DNA of 62,082 nt. It comes from JANYJZ01 sp964523395 (GTDB taxonomy: Bacteria > Bacteroidota > Ignavibacteria > UBA10030 > SZUA-254). Under the pieces are notes generated by a model. It was not told the origin of the DNA. It made no database searches and worked only from the letters and a program-made list of their open reading frames with translations. Location: the NCBI GenBank assembly GCA_964523395.1, contig CAZFXS010000014.1, forward strand, positions 1-62,082, given 5' to 3'. A program made the translations under genes and the position numbers. This document shows positions 32,486 through 41,287 of the stretch, piece by piece (within the stretch, counting starts at the first letter, position 1; each line of letters begins with the position of its first letter).

Positions 32486-33220
32486 CTATTTGTTCAGCTT
32501 AAACCTGAATGGAACTGCTGCCCATACGGCGACAGGACCATTGTTCATCATAGCCGGAGTAAATACCCATTGTTTGGCAGCTTCGATAGCCGGTTCATTA
32601 AACACTTCCGCGTCACTTTTCATGACTACGGCTTTCTTGGCTTTGCCTTCTTTATCAACAAGGATCTTCACCCACACCGTACCTTCGATACCGGCACGCC
32701 GTGCGATATCGGGATACTCGGGCTGAACCTGTTTTACAGGAACGGGTTGTTTCTCTACCGGAACGAAATCAGCGGGATCTTCATCTTCGATTTTAATGTC
32801 GTCCTGAATTTGAACATCGCCTGCTCCGCCGTCACCGTCACCTGTTGTAGGAGCAGAAATTTCAGACAGCTCCTTCTGCGAGGCGATAGTTTGCTCGGGA
32901 TTCACTTCCGCATCCGGAACAGGAACTGGCGCTCCGACTGTCGGTTTTGCGACAGGAACGGAAACCTGCACCTGAGGAGCGGCTTCAGTGTTTGTCATTG
33001 AAGGCGGAGGCCCGAGATCGCTGTATTTCATGATACGAACTATGCGCTCGGGTTCTTCTTCTTCGGTCAGTATGCCGGCTAAATAGTAACTTCCTATGAG
33101 AGCAAGGTGAAAGACAGCGGCAATAATCAGCGCGATTGTGGCATACCGCTGATACAAACCGCGTAATTCCCGCATCCCATAGTGCGCGACTGATTCCGAC
33201 GCTATTGCTTTAACAGCCAT
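32486..33220 (-). CDS. tonB: TonB energy-transducing protein
   Basis: One N-terminal helix (about residues 26-50, ATIALIIAAVFHLALIGSYY) anchors the protein; a long periplasmic linker rich in Pro, Val, Glu and Asp follows (VPVAKPTVGAPVPVPDAEV); the C-terminal 80 residues are the TonB domain (YPDIARRAGIEGTVWVKILV, AAKQWVFTPAMMNNGPVAVW). It carries the proton-motive force from ExbB/ExbD to outer-membrane receptors. It is the last gene of the operon, 16 bases after the second exbD. Confidence 0.92.
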   Translation of the reverse strand: MAVKAIASESVAHYGMRELRGLYQRYATIALIIAAVFHLALIGSYYLAGILTEEEEPERIVRIMKYSDLGPPPSMTNTEAAPQVQVSVPVAKPTVGAPVPVPDAEVNPEQTIASQKELSEISAPTTGDGDGGAGDVQIQDDIKIEDEDPADFVPVEKQPVPVKQVQPEYPDIARRAGIEGTVWVKILVDKEGKAKKAVVMKSDAEVFNEPAIEAAKQWVFTPAMMNNGPVAVWAAVPFRFKLNK

Positions 33221-33236
33221 GGTTTGCTTTCCTTTC

Positions 33237-33734
33237 TTACGAAGCTACTTGTTCAAGAATTTTCTTATCATCGTCTTTCATCGGCGCAAGACTGAATTTG
33301 GTAATATTTGCCAGATTCAGTTCATCCATGATATCTACCATCATGTGGTATTTTCCCCTGCGATCGACTTTAATAACGGTGATTAGTTTTGGATTTTGCT
33401 GTGACCGCTGCACCATAAATGCGCGTAGGCCTTTGTACTCAATTCGTTCCGGTTTATCGAACGCCATATTCCAATAAATCGAACCATCCTCTTTAATCCG
33501 GAGCGTTAACACATTACTCTGTGCAACTTCAACCTGCACACCTTCAGGCGGCAGATTTATTTCCATCGTCTGAGGACGATTCATGGTTGTCGTCAACATG
33601 AAAAATGTCAACAACAAAAAAGCCACGTCGACCATCGGTGTATTGTCAATTTTTACACCAACACGGCGTTTCTTTTTCTTTTTACCTTTTTTCCGGTCAT
33701 GTCCACCGCGCGGGGCGGTATCGACTGATGCCAT
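33237..33734 (-). CDS. exbD: ExbD-family biopolymer transporter, second copy
   Basis: A basic N-terminus (GRKKGKKKKKRRVGVKIDN-like) leads into the single helix MVDVAFLLLTFFMLTT with the conserved Asp that carries protons, then the periplasmic ExbD/TolR domain (NRPQTMEINLPPEG, KLITVIKVDRRGKYHMMVD, MDELNLANITKFSLA). With ExbB it forms the proton-driven motor that energises TonB. It is 12 bases after the first exbD gene. Two consecutive exbD genes with different N-termini are the rule in Bacteroidota TonB clusters. Confidence 0.92.
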   Translation of the reverse strand: MASVDTAPRGGHDRKKGKKKKKRRVGVKIDNTPMVDVAFLLLTFFMLTTTMNRPQTMEINLPPEGVQVEVAQSNVLTLRIKEDGSIYWNMAFDKPERIEYKGLRAFMVQRSQQNPKLITVIKVDRRGKYHMMVDIMDELNLANITKFSLAPMKDDDKKILEQVAS

Positions 33735-33746
33735 GATAATACTCCT

Positions 33747-34211
33747 TTAATCTTTTTTCAGATCGGTTACGAGATTGAACCGGGTAATTTGTGTTTTTTG
33801 TAAGATATCCATCACATCTTCTGTGATACCGTATTCAGCTTCTTTATCACCCTTCACAACAGTACGCAGCTTCGGGTTTGCAATACGCGCCCGAACCAGC
33901 ATATCAGGAAGTTCTTTGGTAGTCACTTCCACCGCGGCACGGAGCTTATTTTCTTCACCAAAGATTCTGCCTGTCATTTTCTGTGAATCGAAACCAAGGA
34001 ATATGCGGTTATCTTTACTGATGGAAACCAGCATAACATCTGTCTCAGGCAGCTTGAACGCGGAGTGAGAGGATGGAAGAATAATCTCCACTTCTTCAGG
34101 TGGGCGGAATGTTGTGGTCAGCATGAAGAACGTCAGTAAGAGAAAACCGACGTCAACCAATGGTGTGTTATCGATCGCCACACCCATTCTTCGTTTTTTA
34201 ATTTTAGGCAT
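33747..34211 (-). CDS. exbD: ExbD-family biopolymer transporter, first copy
   Basis: Shorter N-terminus (MPKIKKRRMGVAIDNTP), single helix LVDVGFLLLTFFMLTT with the conserved proton-carrying Asp, and an ExbD periplasmic domain with RPPEEVEIILPSSHS, NKLRAAVEVTTKELPDMLV and NPKLRTVVKGDKEAEYGI. It differs from the second copy in the middle part, so the two probably form heteromers with ExbB. It lies 15 bases after exbB. Confidence 0.92.
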   Translation of the reverse strand: MPKIKKRRMGVAIDNTPLVDVGFLLLTFFMLTTTFRPPEEVEIILPSSHSAFKLPETDVMLVSISKDNRIFLGFDSQKMTGRIFGEENKLRAAVEVTTKELPDMLVRARIANPKLRTVVKGDKEAEYGITEDVMDILQKTQITRFNLVTDLKKD

Positions 34212-34226
34212 TGTTTAGCCCTTCCT

Positions 34227-35006
34227 TTACTTCGATCTGGTCGTTAAGGTCTGTATAACGTCATAACTCGCTTCATCAATCATATAGGTAAAGTTATCCA
34301 CTTTGTTGACGAAGAAATTGTATGCAACGATACCAACAATTGCCGCAAAAATTCCAAGCGCCGTATTAATAAGCGCCTCGGAGATCCCGATTGACAATTG
34401 AACCGCATCAGGCGCACCGGCCTGGGCAAGCGCTGTGAACGCACGGATCATACCGATAACTGTTCCAAGAAGGCCAAGCATTGTGGAGATTGAAGCAATC
34501 GTTGACATGGCAATAAGATTCTTTTCAAGAATCGGCATTTCAAGCATGGTCGCTTCTTCAATAGCACGTTGAATTTCTGCCATCTGTTTTTCAGCCTCAA
34601 GCGATTTGCTGTCGCGTGACAGGGATTGATACCGTTCCAGTCCGGCGCGGATAATATTTGCCATCGAGCCGCGCTGCTGGTCACATGCACTGATCGCGGC
34701 ATCGACATCACCGGTCGCAAGGCTTTTCTGTACGTTTTTAAGAAATGTTGTTAATGAACCCCTGCCCTGTGCCTTCCGCAACGAGAGGATTCTTTCAACG
34801 ATAAATGTAAACACCATAATTGAAAGACATATCAATAACGGAACGATAACTCCGCCGGTATAGACAGTGCCCATTATGTTATCGGGTTTCAATCTGTTTT
34901 CGCCATCCTTAAAATTGGCAGGGTTTCCCAAAACAAAAAGATAAATAATGAACGATACCGCTAAGGCGGCAACGACCAGTGTGAGTACAAAAGTGGATTG
35001 TTTCAT
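34227..35006 (-). CDS. exbB: ExbB/TolQ/MotA-family proton channel
   Basis: Three membrane segments: an N-terminal one (TLVVAALAVSFIIYLFVLG), a second starting GVIVPLLICLSIMVFTFIVE, and the closing pair with LGLLGTVIGMIRAFTALAQ and IGISEALINTALGIFAAIVG, which is the MotA/TolQ/ExbB signature. A cytosolic helical domain (MAEIQRAIEEATMLEMPILE) lies between. Length 259. It is the pore-forming partner of ExbD and TonB. The start lies 40 bases after the STAS gene in the same direction. Confidence 0.92.
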   Translation of the reverse strand: MKQSTFVLTLVVAALAVSFIIYLFVLGNPANFKDGENRLKPDNIMGTVYTGGVIVPLLICLSIMVFTFIVERILSLRKAQGRGSLTTFLKNVQKSLATGDVDAAISACDQQRGSMANIIRAGLERYQSLSRDSKSLEAEKQMAEIQRAIEEATMLEMPILEKNLIAMSTIASISTMLGLLGTVIGMIRAFTALAQAGAPDAVQLSIGISEALINTALGIFAAIVGIVAYNFFVNKVDNFTYMIDEASYDVIQTLTTRSK

Positions 35007-35046
35007 TGAGTACTAACTCCTTTTAGATGTGAATAAATGAGAGTTG

Positions 35047-35409
35047 TTATGTTGGTTGTTTAATTTTCGAAAATTCACTAATAGCTTCATCGACAGTTTC
35101 AAAGACATCAAACACATCAATTAACTTTGTCACGGCAAGAAGATTCTGGATGTTACCGCCGATACCTGCAATTTTCACCTCGCCGCCGTTTTTCTTAATG
35201 CTTGCGTGAGCCGCAATGACCGCGCCGATACCGGAACTGTTGAGGTAATTCAGTTTTTGCATATTGATGACGAGTCTGACAATGCCTTGTTCAAGAAAAT
35301 CCGCAACAATGGATCGAAGTTGATCAGTATCCCCATCACCTATAAGAGATCCTTTGATTTCTATAATGCCAACTGTTCCGCCAAGCTTAGTAGTAGCCTT
35401 TATCGACAT
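35047..35409 (-). CDS. STAS-domain protein (anti-sigma-factor antagonist type)
   Basis: The 120-residue protein is a single STAS domain: VGIIEIKGSLIGDGDTDQL, VRLVINMQKLNYLNSSGIGA with the phosphorylatable Ser in the SSGIG loop, then ANAASIKKNGGEVKIAGIGG-like strands and helix KLIDVFDVFETVDEAIS. Such proteins release a sigma factor or another partner from a Ser/Thr kinase antagonist. No anti-sigma kinase is adjacent. Here it is the first gene of a transcript that continues with exbB, exbD, exbD and tonB, and a sigma-54 promoter-like sequence lies in front of it; the link between a STAS switch and TonB energisation is unusual. Confidence 0.9.
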   Translation of the reverse strand: MSIKATTKLGGTVGIIEIKGSLIGDGDTDQLRSIVADFLEQGIVRLVINMQKLNYLNSSGIGAVIAAHASIKKNGGEVKIAGIGGNIQNLLAVTKLIDVFDVFETVDEAISEFSKIKQPT

Positions 35410-35525
35410 GAGACCTGCTTATCTATCCTTTGAATGTGTTCTGAATATGTAGCTTCTCTCAAATCATTCTGGAGGGTGTTATTAAGTTTTGATTTGAGAT
35501 TTTTTGATTTGCCGTTGGATTTATG

Positions 35526-35541
35526 TGCAAGAAAAATGCCA
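35526..35541 (-). promoter_or_regulatory. sigma-54-type promoter upstream of the STAS-ExbB-ExbD-ExbD-TonB operon
   Basis: The minus strand reads TGGCATTTTTCTTGCA, with GG and GC twelve bases apart as in the sigma-54 consensus TGGCAC-N5-TTGCA. It points to the STAS gene with a leader of about 105 bases, and the sigma-54 activator gene lies directly upstream. The gap 35410-35727 also has TTGCAATTTGCAA and a GCCTTTT/AAAAGGC stem that may end the regulator transcript. Confidence 0.6.
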
Positions 35542-35727
35542 AATCCACCGAAATTTTGAAATGGCCTTTTTGAAAAGGAAAAGGCTAAAACTTTCGAATA
35601 AAAAATTCAGACTAACTCATCTTATCTTGCAATTTGCAAGAGAAAAAAGTGAGTCTACAGCAAAGTGTTTTTAAGTTCCTGAATTATAAAGAGTTTATAG
35701 GATTTGCAAAATGCAACATGGTTTTCA

Positions 35728-37056
35728 TCAAAGCCCGTACTTTTTCCGCTTTCTCCAGAGCGTTGCGGGATCAATTGCGAGCACTTTCGAGGCTTCGTCG
35801 AGATCATTTGCCACCCGCAATACACGGGCTATATGCTGACGTTCAACCTCTTCAAGCGAAAGCACACCGCTTAATGAACCGTTGATTGATGACCGCAACT
35901 CCTGCGGAAGATGGTCAGCTTCAATTGTTGTATTCTTAGCAAGAAGGACTGCACGTTCCATCACATTTTCCATCTCACGTATATTTCCGGGCCACCGGTA
36001 CGATGTAAGCACTTTCAGCGCTTCTGGTGACAACACCAGTTCATGCTGTGGTGAAAATTTCTTTATGAAATAATGGATGAGAAGGAGAATGTCTTCGGAA
36101 CGGTCCCGCAGGGATGGCAATGTAATGCGTACGGCGTTGAGTCGATAGTATAAATCTTCACGGAAGCTTCCCTCCTGTAATGACTCAGAGAGTTTTCTGT
36201 TGGTCGCTGCAATAATTCTCGCATCGACTTTGCGAGTAACATTTTCCCCAACGCGTTCAAACTCCCGGTCCTGAAGGAAACGCAGTAGTTTCACCTGTGT
36301 GGTTTGAGGAATCTCACCAATTTCATCAAGAAATACCGTCCCACCATTAGCGGACTCAAAGCGCCCTTCCCGGTCCTTTACAGCGCCCGTAAAAGCTCCC
36401 TTAACATGCCCGAAGAGCTCGCTCTCCAGAAGATTCTCTGCCAGCGCCGCACAATTTACCTTAACAAACGGTTGCTGTGCACGCGAACTTTGATGGTGGA
36501 TAAACTGAGCAAGAAGTTCCTTTCCGGTGCCGCTTTCGCCTTCGATAAGCACAGACAAAGGGCTGTCAGCGACTTGCCGGGCAAGCTCTATCTGCTGTTT
36601 CATCAGCAAATTACGCGTGACGATCTCAGAGTCTGATTTTACGGAATCGAGCTGCCTGCGAAGCTGGCGAACTTCACGTTCAAGAGCGTGATGTTCAACT
36701 ATCTTTTCGGTAAAAAGTTGAAGTTCCTTAAGGTCGAACGGCTTCTGAATAAAATCAAATGCTCCGTTTTTAATCGCCTCAACGGCACTGTCAATGGATC
36801 CATGTGCTGTTATCATGACTGCGGTGGTAGAGGGAGAAAGTTTTCGGATTTGTTTCAGGACATGCATTCCATCTACAGGCTGCATCATCAAATCAATAAA
36901 CGCGATATCAAACATGCCATCGCCCACATGCTCGAGCGCGTCAACAGGATTTGAGAAACCATCAACGGTAAATCCGATAGACTGTAAACCGATAGTAAGC
37001 GTTTTCAGGATATTAGGCTCATCATCAACAACAAGCACACGTCCGCGATCTGTCAT
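35728..37056 (-). CDS. sigma-54-dependent response regulator, NtrC family
   Basis: Receiver domain with phosphoacceptor D55 (FDIAFIDLMMQPVDGMHVL) and QKPFDLK; AAA+ domain with Walker A GESGTGKE, the sigma-54 contact loop KGAFTGAVKD, Walker B GGTVFLDEIGEI and the arginine-finger region FREDLYYRLNAVRI; C-terminal Fis-type helix-turn-helix (HIARVLRVANDLDEASKVLA). It activates sigma-54 promoters when phosphorylated. It overlaps the histidine kinase gene by four bases (ATGA), so kinase and regulator form one unit; the STAS-TonB operon downstream has a sigma-54 promoter and is the obvious target candidate. Confidence 0.95.
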   Translation of the reverse strand: MTDRGRVLVVDDEPNILKTLTIGLQSIGFTVDGFSNPVDALEHVGDGMFDIAFIDLMMQPVDGMHVLKQIRKLSPSTTAVMITAHGSIDSAVEAIKNGAFDFIQKPFDLKELQLFTEKIVEHHALEREVRQLRRQLDSVKSDSEIVTRNLLMKQQIELARQVADSPLSVLIEGESGTGKELLAQFIHHQSSRAQQPFVKVNCAALAENLLESELFGHVKGAFTGAVKDREGRFESANGGTVFLDEIGEIPQTTQVKLLRFLQDREFERVGENVTRKVDARIIAATNRKLSESLQEGSFREDLYYRLNAVRITLPSLRDRSEDILLLIHYFIKKFSPQHELVLSPEALKVLTSYRWPGNIREMENVMERAVLLAKNTTIEADHLPQELRSSINGSLSGVLSLEEVERQHIARVLRVANDLDEASKVLAIDPATLWRKRKKYGL

Positions 37057-38909
37057 GCGTGTTCCAAATAAATTGCAGGAAGTTGAACATAAAAGGTTGA
37101 CCCCTTCCCAAGTTTGCTTTCAACCCAAATTTTACCGCCGTACATTTCGACGATCTCTTTCGCAATCGCAAGCCCCAAACCTACGGAGCCGGGAGTAGTA
37201 TCCGAGGACTGTTTTACCTGCACGAATTTATCAAAAATCTTTCCGATATGCTCAGGTGCAATCCCGCGGCCGGTATCTTTCACACAGACAAGGACATGTT
37301 CAGTCTGCGAAATTGCCTGCACCTCGACCGCCCCACCTGTATCGGTATACCGCAATGCATTACTGACAAGATTAGAAATAATCCAGGAAAACTGCTGTTC
37401 ATCACCAATTAATAGCGGAAGCTCATCACTCATTGTACAGAGAAGCGTAACACCTTTTTGCTGAAATGGAAGCCGCAACGGTTGCAGCGTTGATTCTATA
37501 ATTTTTTGAATGCTTACCTGATCCGTACGGAGTTCAATTTTGCCGGATTCAAGTTTTGACAGCTGAAGAAGTTCGCGGACAAGTTTTGTCAGCCTCTCGC
37601 AATCCTGTTTTGATGCATTCAGCAATTCTTCCTGTGCCTTTGTCAAAGGGCCAATTAGCTGCTGACGAAGGATATCAACGCCCATATTGATGGAAGTCAG
37701 CGGTGTTCGGAATTCATGCGATACCGCCGCCATAAAATCAGATTTCATTTTATCTAATTCCTTGAATTGCGTAACGTCCTGTAACACCAGAACGACCCCC
37801 CCGCTTTGTCCATGCGGCGCGGGAATATCGGATACTCTCGGTCGCATATAGACATAACGATTGTTATGCTGAAAAAGAATATAAGGCTGGTTGAGTATCT
37901 GCGGATCCTGCCGTCTTCTGAAAATCTTCAGCACACGTTCATCGGATACACTTTGGTCGAGCGGCGTCCCCAACACCTCATGCTCGTTTACATTAAGGAG
38001 CTGTTCCGCCGAGTGATTCATGAGCTGGATATTCAGTTCAGAATCACACACGATAATGGCATCGGAAATACTTTCGACAATTGTCTCCGATTTTTTCTTC
38101 TCGGAAAGTATTTTTTCAATATTAAGCTCTTCAAACTTCCGGAGGCGCTCAGTCATTTTATTAAACTCGCGGCTCAGTTCACCAACTTCATCATTGGTAT
38201 TAATATCGAGTTTTAAATCAAGGCGGCCTCGACCGATTTTATATACAGTCTCAGTTAAACGTTCTGCAGGCTCAATAATACGTTTTGTAAAACGAATCAT
38301 TGTAACAATACTTAACGCAGTGGCAAGAAACGAAGCAAAAAGAATAGCTATGATTGCTTCATCTGAAGTGGTTTTTGTCTGAGCGGCTACGCTGTTCATC
38401 TGCACCTGATTTTCTTCGATAAGCCAGAAACAGTTATCGGTAAGTCTCTGCGAGAACGGACGTACTGTGTTATAATAAAACGATTTTGCTTCCCTGACAT
38501 CTCCATGAAGGGCAAGTTGTGTTAACGAATCTGTCACCAGCAAATATCCTTCATAAGTGGAGCGGACATTCTCAAGAATCGGTTTTGCATCGGGAAGATC
38601 CTGATTTTCCTTCGCCTGGTGGAATAGTTGGTAAAATTCATCCTTGGCTTCCATGAACTGAATTTTCCCATCATTGACATCACCTGTAAGCATGCGTGAA
38701 ATAGCGTCTTCATGACGTTCCACCGACCGCGCCATGTTTTCCACGACAATAACATTGGGGTAATTCTCATACAGAACTGACTTCAAAGAATTTGTCAGAC
38801 GGTTAAAATTGAAAATCGCCCAGGAGGTAGCGGCAATATTGATTGCCACAAGGACGATATATCCCACACCGACCTTAAAACGGAGACTATTAAAAAATGG
38901 TACTTGCAT
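37053..38909 (-). CDS. membrane sensor histidine kinase with HAMP and PAS domains
   Basis: Two membrane helices (about residues 12-32 and 185-205) frame a periplasmic helical sensor domain. A HAMP domain follows (RFTKRIIEPAERLTETVYKI), then a PAS domain (SISDAIIVCDSELNIQLMNH), the dimerisation and phosphoacceptor helix AVSHEFRTPLTSINMGVDIL, and the ATPase domain with ISNLVSNALRYTDTGG (N box), VKDTGRGIAPEHIGKIFDKF and GLGLAIAKEIVEMYGG. It has 618 residues. It is cotranscribed with the sigma-54 activator, overlapping it by four bases. The sensed signal is unknown; the four-helix periplasmic region resembles chemoreceptor-type sensors. Confidence 0.93.
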   Translation of the reverse strand: MQVPFFNSLRFKVGVGYIVLVAINIAATSWAIFNFNRLTNSLKSVLYENYPNVIVVENMARSVERHEDAISRMLTGDVNDGKIQFMEAKDEFYQLFHQAKENQDLPDAKPILENVRSTYEGYLLVTDSLTQLALHGDVREAKSFYYNTVRPFSQRLTDNCFWLIEENQVQMNSVAAQTKTTSDEAIIAILFASFLATALSIVTMIRFTKRIIEPAERLTETVYKIGRGRLDLKLDINTNDEVGELSREFNKMTERLRKFEELNIEKILSEKKKSETIVESISDAIIVCDSELNIQLMNHSAEQLLNVNEHEVLGTPLDQSVSDERVLKIFRRRQDPQILNQPYILFQHNNRYVYMRPRVSDIPAPHGQSGGVVLVLQDVTQFKELDKMKSDFMAAVSHEFRTPLTSINMGVDILRQQLIGPLTKAQEELLNASKQDCERLTKLVRELLQLSKLESGKIELRTDQVSIQKIIESTLQPLRLPFQQKGVTLLCTMSDELPLLIGDEQQFSWIISNLVSNALRYTDTGGAVEVQAISQTEHVLVCVKDTGRGIAPEHIGKIFDKFVQVKQSSDTTPGSVGLGLAIAKEIVEMYGGKIWVESKLGKGSTFYVQLPAIYLEHA

Positions 38910-39027
38910 AATATTGGTGGCTCAATATATCCAGAAACTCGCGAAAATTCAACAAGTTGACTTTCGGTGAAAAACTTGGTATTATTGTCACCACTTCAAT
39001 TGTATGACTTCGCGAATTTAAACCAGT

Positions 39028-40746
39028 ATGGAGTTTTCCACAAGCCGGCCGCGTGTTTTAGGCTGGCTCCGTAGTGCTGCATTTCTTGATGGTGACTGGG
39101 GAACGAGCATTGCCTATGTCCTTGGCATAGCATTTTTCCTCGCAGGATATAACAGCGGATGGCATCTGTTAATGATGCTTATCCTTACCACCATGGTAGC
39201 GCTGAATTATGTAACGATATGCCGGTTGTATCCTAACGGCGGAGGCGTCTACAGCTCAGTAAGCCACCGCTCTAAAAACTTAGCTGTTATCGGGGCACTG
39301 CTCTTGGGTGCAGATTATGTCGTAACAGTCTCTCTCTCTGTTCTTGATGCCTGCCACTATTTCGCGCTCGACAATCCTCAATTTTGGGCTATTTCGATTA
39401 TCGCAACAATAGGTATATTAAATTGGTTTGGACCACGCCACGCTGGTTCACTTGCCACATTGATCTCCGTGGCAACGCTTGTTTCATTAGCTGTTATTAT
39501 GACTGCGGCGTTCCCATCAGCGTCTCAGCACATAAGTCTCCAGCCGCCCACAGGCGGTTTTGTTGACAACTGGGCAATTTTTGTCGGTATTATCTTATCT
39601 ATCTCCGGAATTGAGGCAATCTCCAACATGACCGGACTCATGAAGGATCCTGCAAAAACTTCCCGTCGTGCAATCTTGGTTGTTCTTACCAAAATTGTGC
39701 TGGCAACTGTCGTACTTGGTTTTGCGATGCTTGCAATTCCCGATATGGACCGTTCAGCACACAAAGAAGAGATGATTCGCTTCCTTGGTGAAACATATAT
39801 TGGTCATTGGTTCGGACCAATCATAGGTGTTGTTCTTGGGTTCCTTCTCGTATCAGCCGGCAACACTGCGATTAATGATTTAACGTCGGTTCAATTCCTC
39901 ATGGCAGTAGATGGCGAACTTCCCGGTAAACTGAGAAAGCTCAACAAGTACGGGGTACCCATCTTCCCACTTATCATTGCAACATTAGTACCAATCATCG
40001 TTTTATTAATTGTTCACGATGTCATTACGCTTTCACATCTGTATGCTATTGGGGTTGTTGGCGCGATATTGATCAATGTGGGATCGACAGGCACGGATAA
40101 ATCACTATCTGTATCTTTCCCCGTCCGCGTTTTTATGATTCTTTCTGCAGTCATCCTGTTTTTTGTGGAAGCAACTATTGCGATTGAAAAAAAGGAGGCT
40201 TTGATATTTGCATCCAGTGTTCTTATTGTCGGTTTGGGCGCAAGGTATATCGCAAAACGTCAATTAAAAGCATCTGAGATCATTGAAGCCGCTCCACCCC
40301 CACGACCGGCAGTAATAGGGTTACGTCCTGAAGCAATACCATTTACCTCAAAGATGCTCGTGGCAATACGCGACCGGGGTGAAAATTTATTACGCCAGGT
40401 TTGCGAAGAAGCGAAACTCCGGAAGGCATTTCTTTTTATCCTTCATATCAACCAGGTGTCCGTAACCGGTTTGCTTCCTGAAAAACTTACATCAGAATCG
40501 TACGCTCATCAGGAATGGATTGAAAAAATTTGCAGTGAGTATGGAATACCGTTCAGAGTGGTGAGCATTTTCTCAAGCGATATCGGATATACAATTGCGG
40601 AACAGGCAGCGACAATGGGAGTGGACAGAGTTGTTCTTGGCGCTACACAGCGTTCACTCGTGGAAAGAGCTTTACGCGGAGATGTAATTCAGACGGTATC
40701 ACAACTCCTCCCTGAAGAAATTCAGCTTACCATTTACCGGGCATAA
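39028..40746 (+). CDS. APC-superfamily permease with C-terminal Usp-like domain
   Basis: Twelve or so membrane helices fill residues 15-420, beginning with ATG at 39028; the helix 1 region (DWGTSIAYVLGIAFFLAGYN) and the helix 6-7 region (SGIEAISNMTGLMKDPAKTS) recall amino-acid/polyamine permeases. Residues about 435-572 form a soluble domain of universal-stress-protein type: MLVAIRDRGENLLRQVCEEA at its start and AATMGVDRVVLGATQRSLVE near the end. Such fusions are common in Bacteroidota and Chlorobi; the substrate is unknown. It is divergent from the histidine kinase and converges with the following receiver gene, five bases apart. Confidence 0.85.
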   Translation: MEFSTSRPRVLGWLRSAAFLDGDWGTSIAYVLGIAFFLAGYNSGWHLLMMLILTTMVALNYVTICRLYPNGGGVYSSVSHRSKNLAVIGALLLGADYVVTVSLSVLDACHYFALDNPQFWAISIIATIGILNWFGPRHAGSLATLISVATLVSLAVIMTAAFPSASQHISLQPPTGGFVDNWAIFVGIILSISGIEAISNMTGLMKDPAKTSRRAILVVLTKIVLATVVLGFAMLAIPDMDRSAHKEEMIRFLGETYIGHWFGPIIGVVLGFLLVSAGNTAINDLTSVQFLMAVDGELPGKLRKLNKYGVPIFPLIIATLVPIIVLLIVHDVITLSHLYAIGVVGAILINVGSTGTDKSLSVSFPVRVFMILSAVILFFVEATIAIEKKEALIFASSVLIVGLGARYIAKRQLKASEIIEAAPPPRPAVIGLRPEAIPFTSKMLVAIRDRGENLLRQVCEEAKLRKAFLFILHINQVSVTGLLPEKLTSESYAHQEWIEKICSEYGIPFRVVSIFSSDIGYTIAEQAATMGVDRVVLGATQRSLVERALRGDVIQTVSQLLPEEIQLTIYRA

Positions 40747-40751
40747 CAGTA

Positions 40752-41138
40752 CTAGGATTGCCTGATTAAATCCCGGAGGCGGTTTTCAATCTGCTCGATG
40801 TCAACAGGCTTTCGTAAAATCCCAAAGACTCCTACCTTACGCGCTTCAGCAAGCACACGGTCATCCTGAAATCCTGTGATAAATAAGAACGGTATCGAGG
40901 CAGTTGCCGGTGAGCTTTTCACTTTTTTAAACATTTCAAAACCATTCAGGCGGGGCATTACGATATCGGAAATAATTGCATCGGGGGTAAATGTCTGGAG
41001 TTTATCCAAACCTTCCTGCCCGTCGTACGCGAGTACAACTTCATAATTATCCATTTCAAGAAGATCTCTCATCAATTCAGCGAATCCTGCCTCATCATCG
41101 ACAAGCAAGATCTTTCTCGGTTTTTTTTCAGTTGCCAT
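40752..41138 (-). CDS. stand-alone response-regulator receiver domain
   Basis: A single CheY-like domain of 128 residues: acidic pair D14-D15, phosphoacceptor D58 (DAIISDIVMPRLNG), the switch region SIPFLFITGFQDDRV and Lys in GILRKPVDIEQI. It has no output domain. It lies at the end of the + strand permease gene but on the other strand. Unlike the two other lone receivers (4356-4724 and 48769-49137), it has the ITGF rather than LTxVDD switch, so it belongs to another group. Its kinase might be the one at 37053-38909, but that is inference. Confidence 0.88.
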   Translation of the reverse strand: MATEKKPRKILLVDDEAGFAELMRDLLEMDNYEVVLAYDGQEGLDKLQTFTPDAIISDIVMPRLNGFEMFKKVKSSPATASIPFLFITGFQDDRVLAEARKVGVFGILRKPVDIEQIENRLRDLIRQS

Positions 41139-41287
41139 TTGAATGCCCCAGGCTATGATAAAGTTGTGTGAATATATGCAATGCCGAATGAATAATCAAG
41201 TAAACCATTAAAATTCAAGGGTTATCATATTAAGGGAATACTCCTTCATATTTCCGGTAAAAATATGTCGCAATATTTAAGGATCTC

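Noticed and set aside
32348..33001. 217-codon open frame on the + strand
   Set aside because: It lies antisense to tonB, has no RBS, and the product is rich in Phe and Arg with no known motif; tonB on the other strand is certain.
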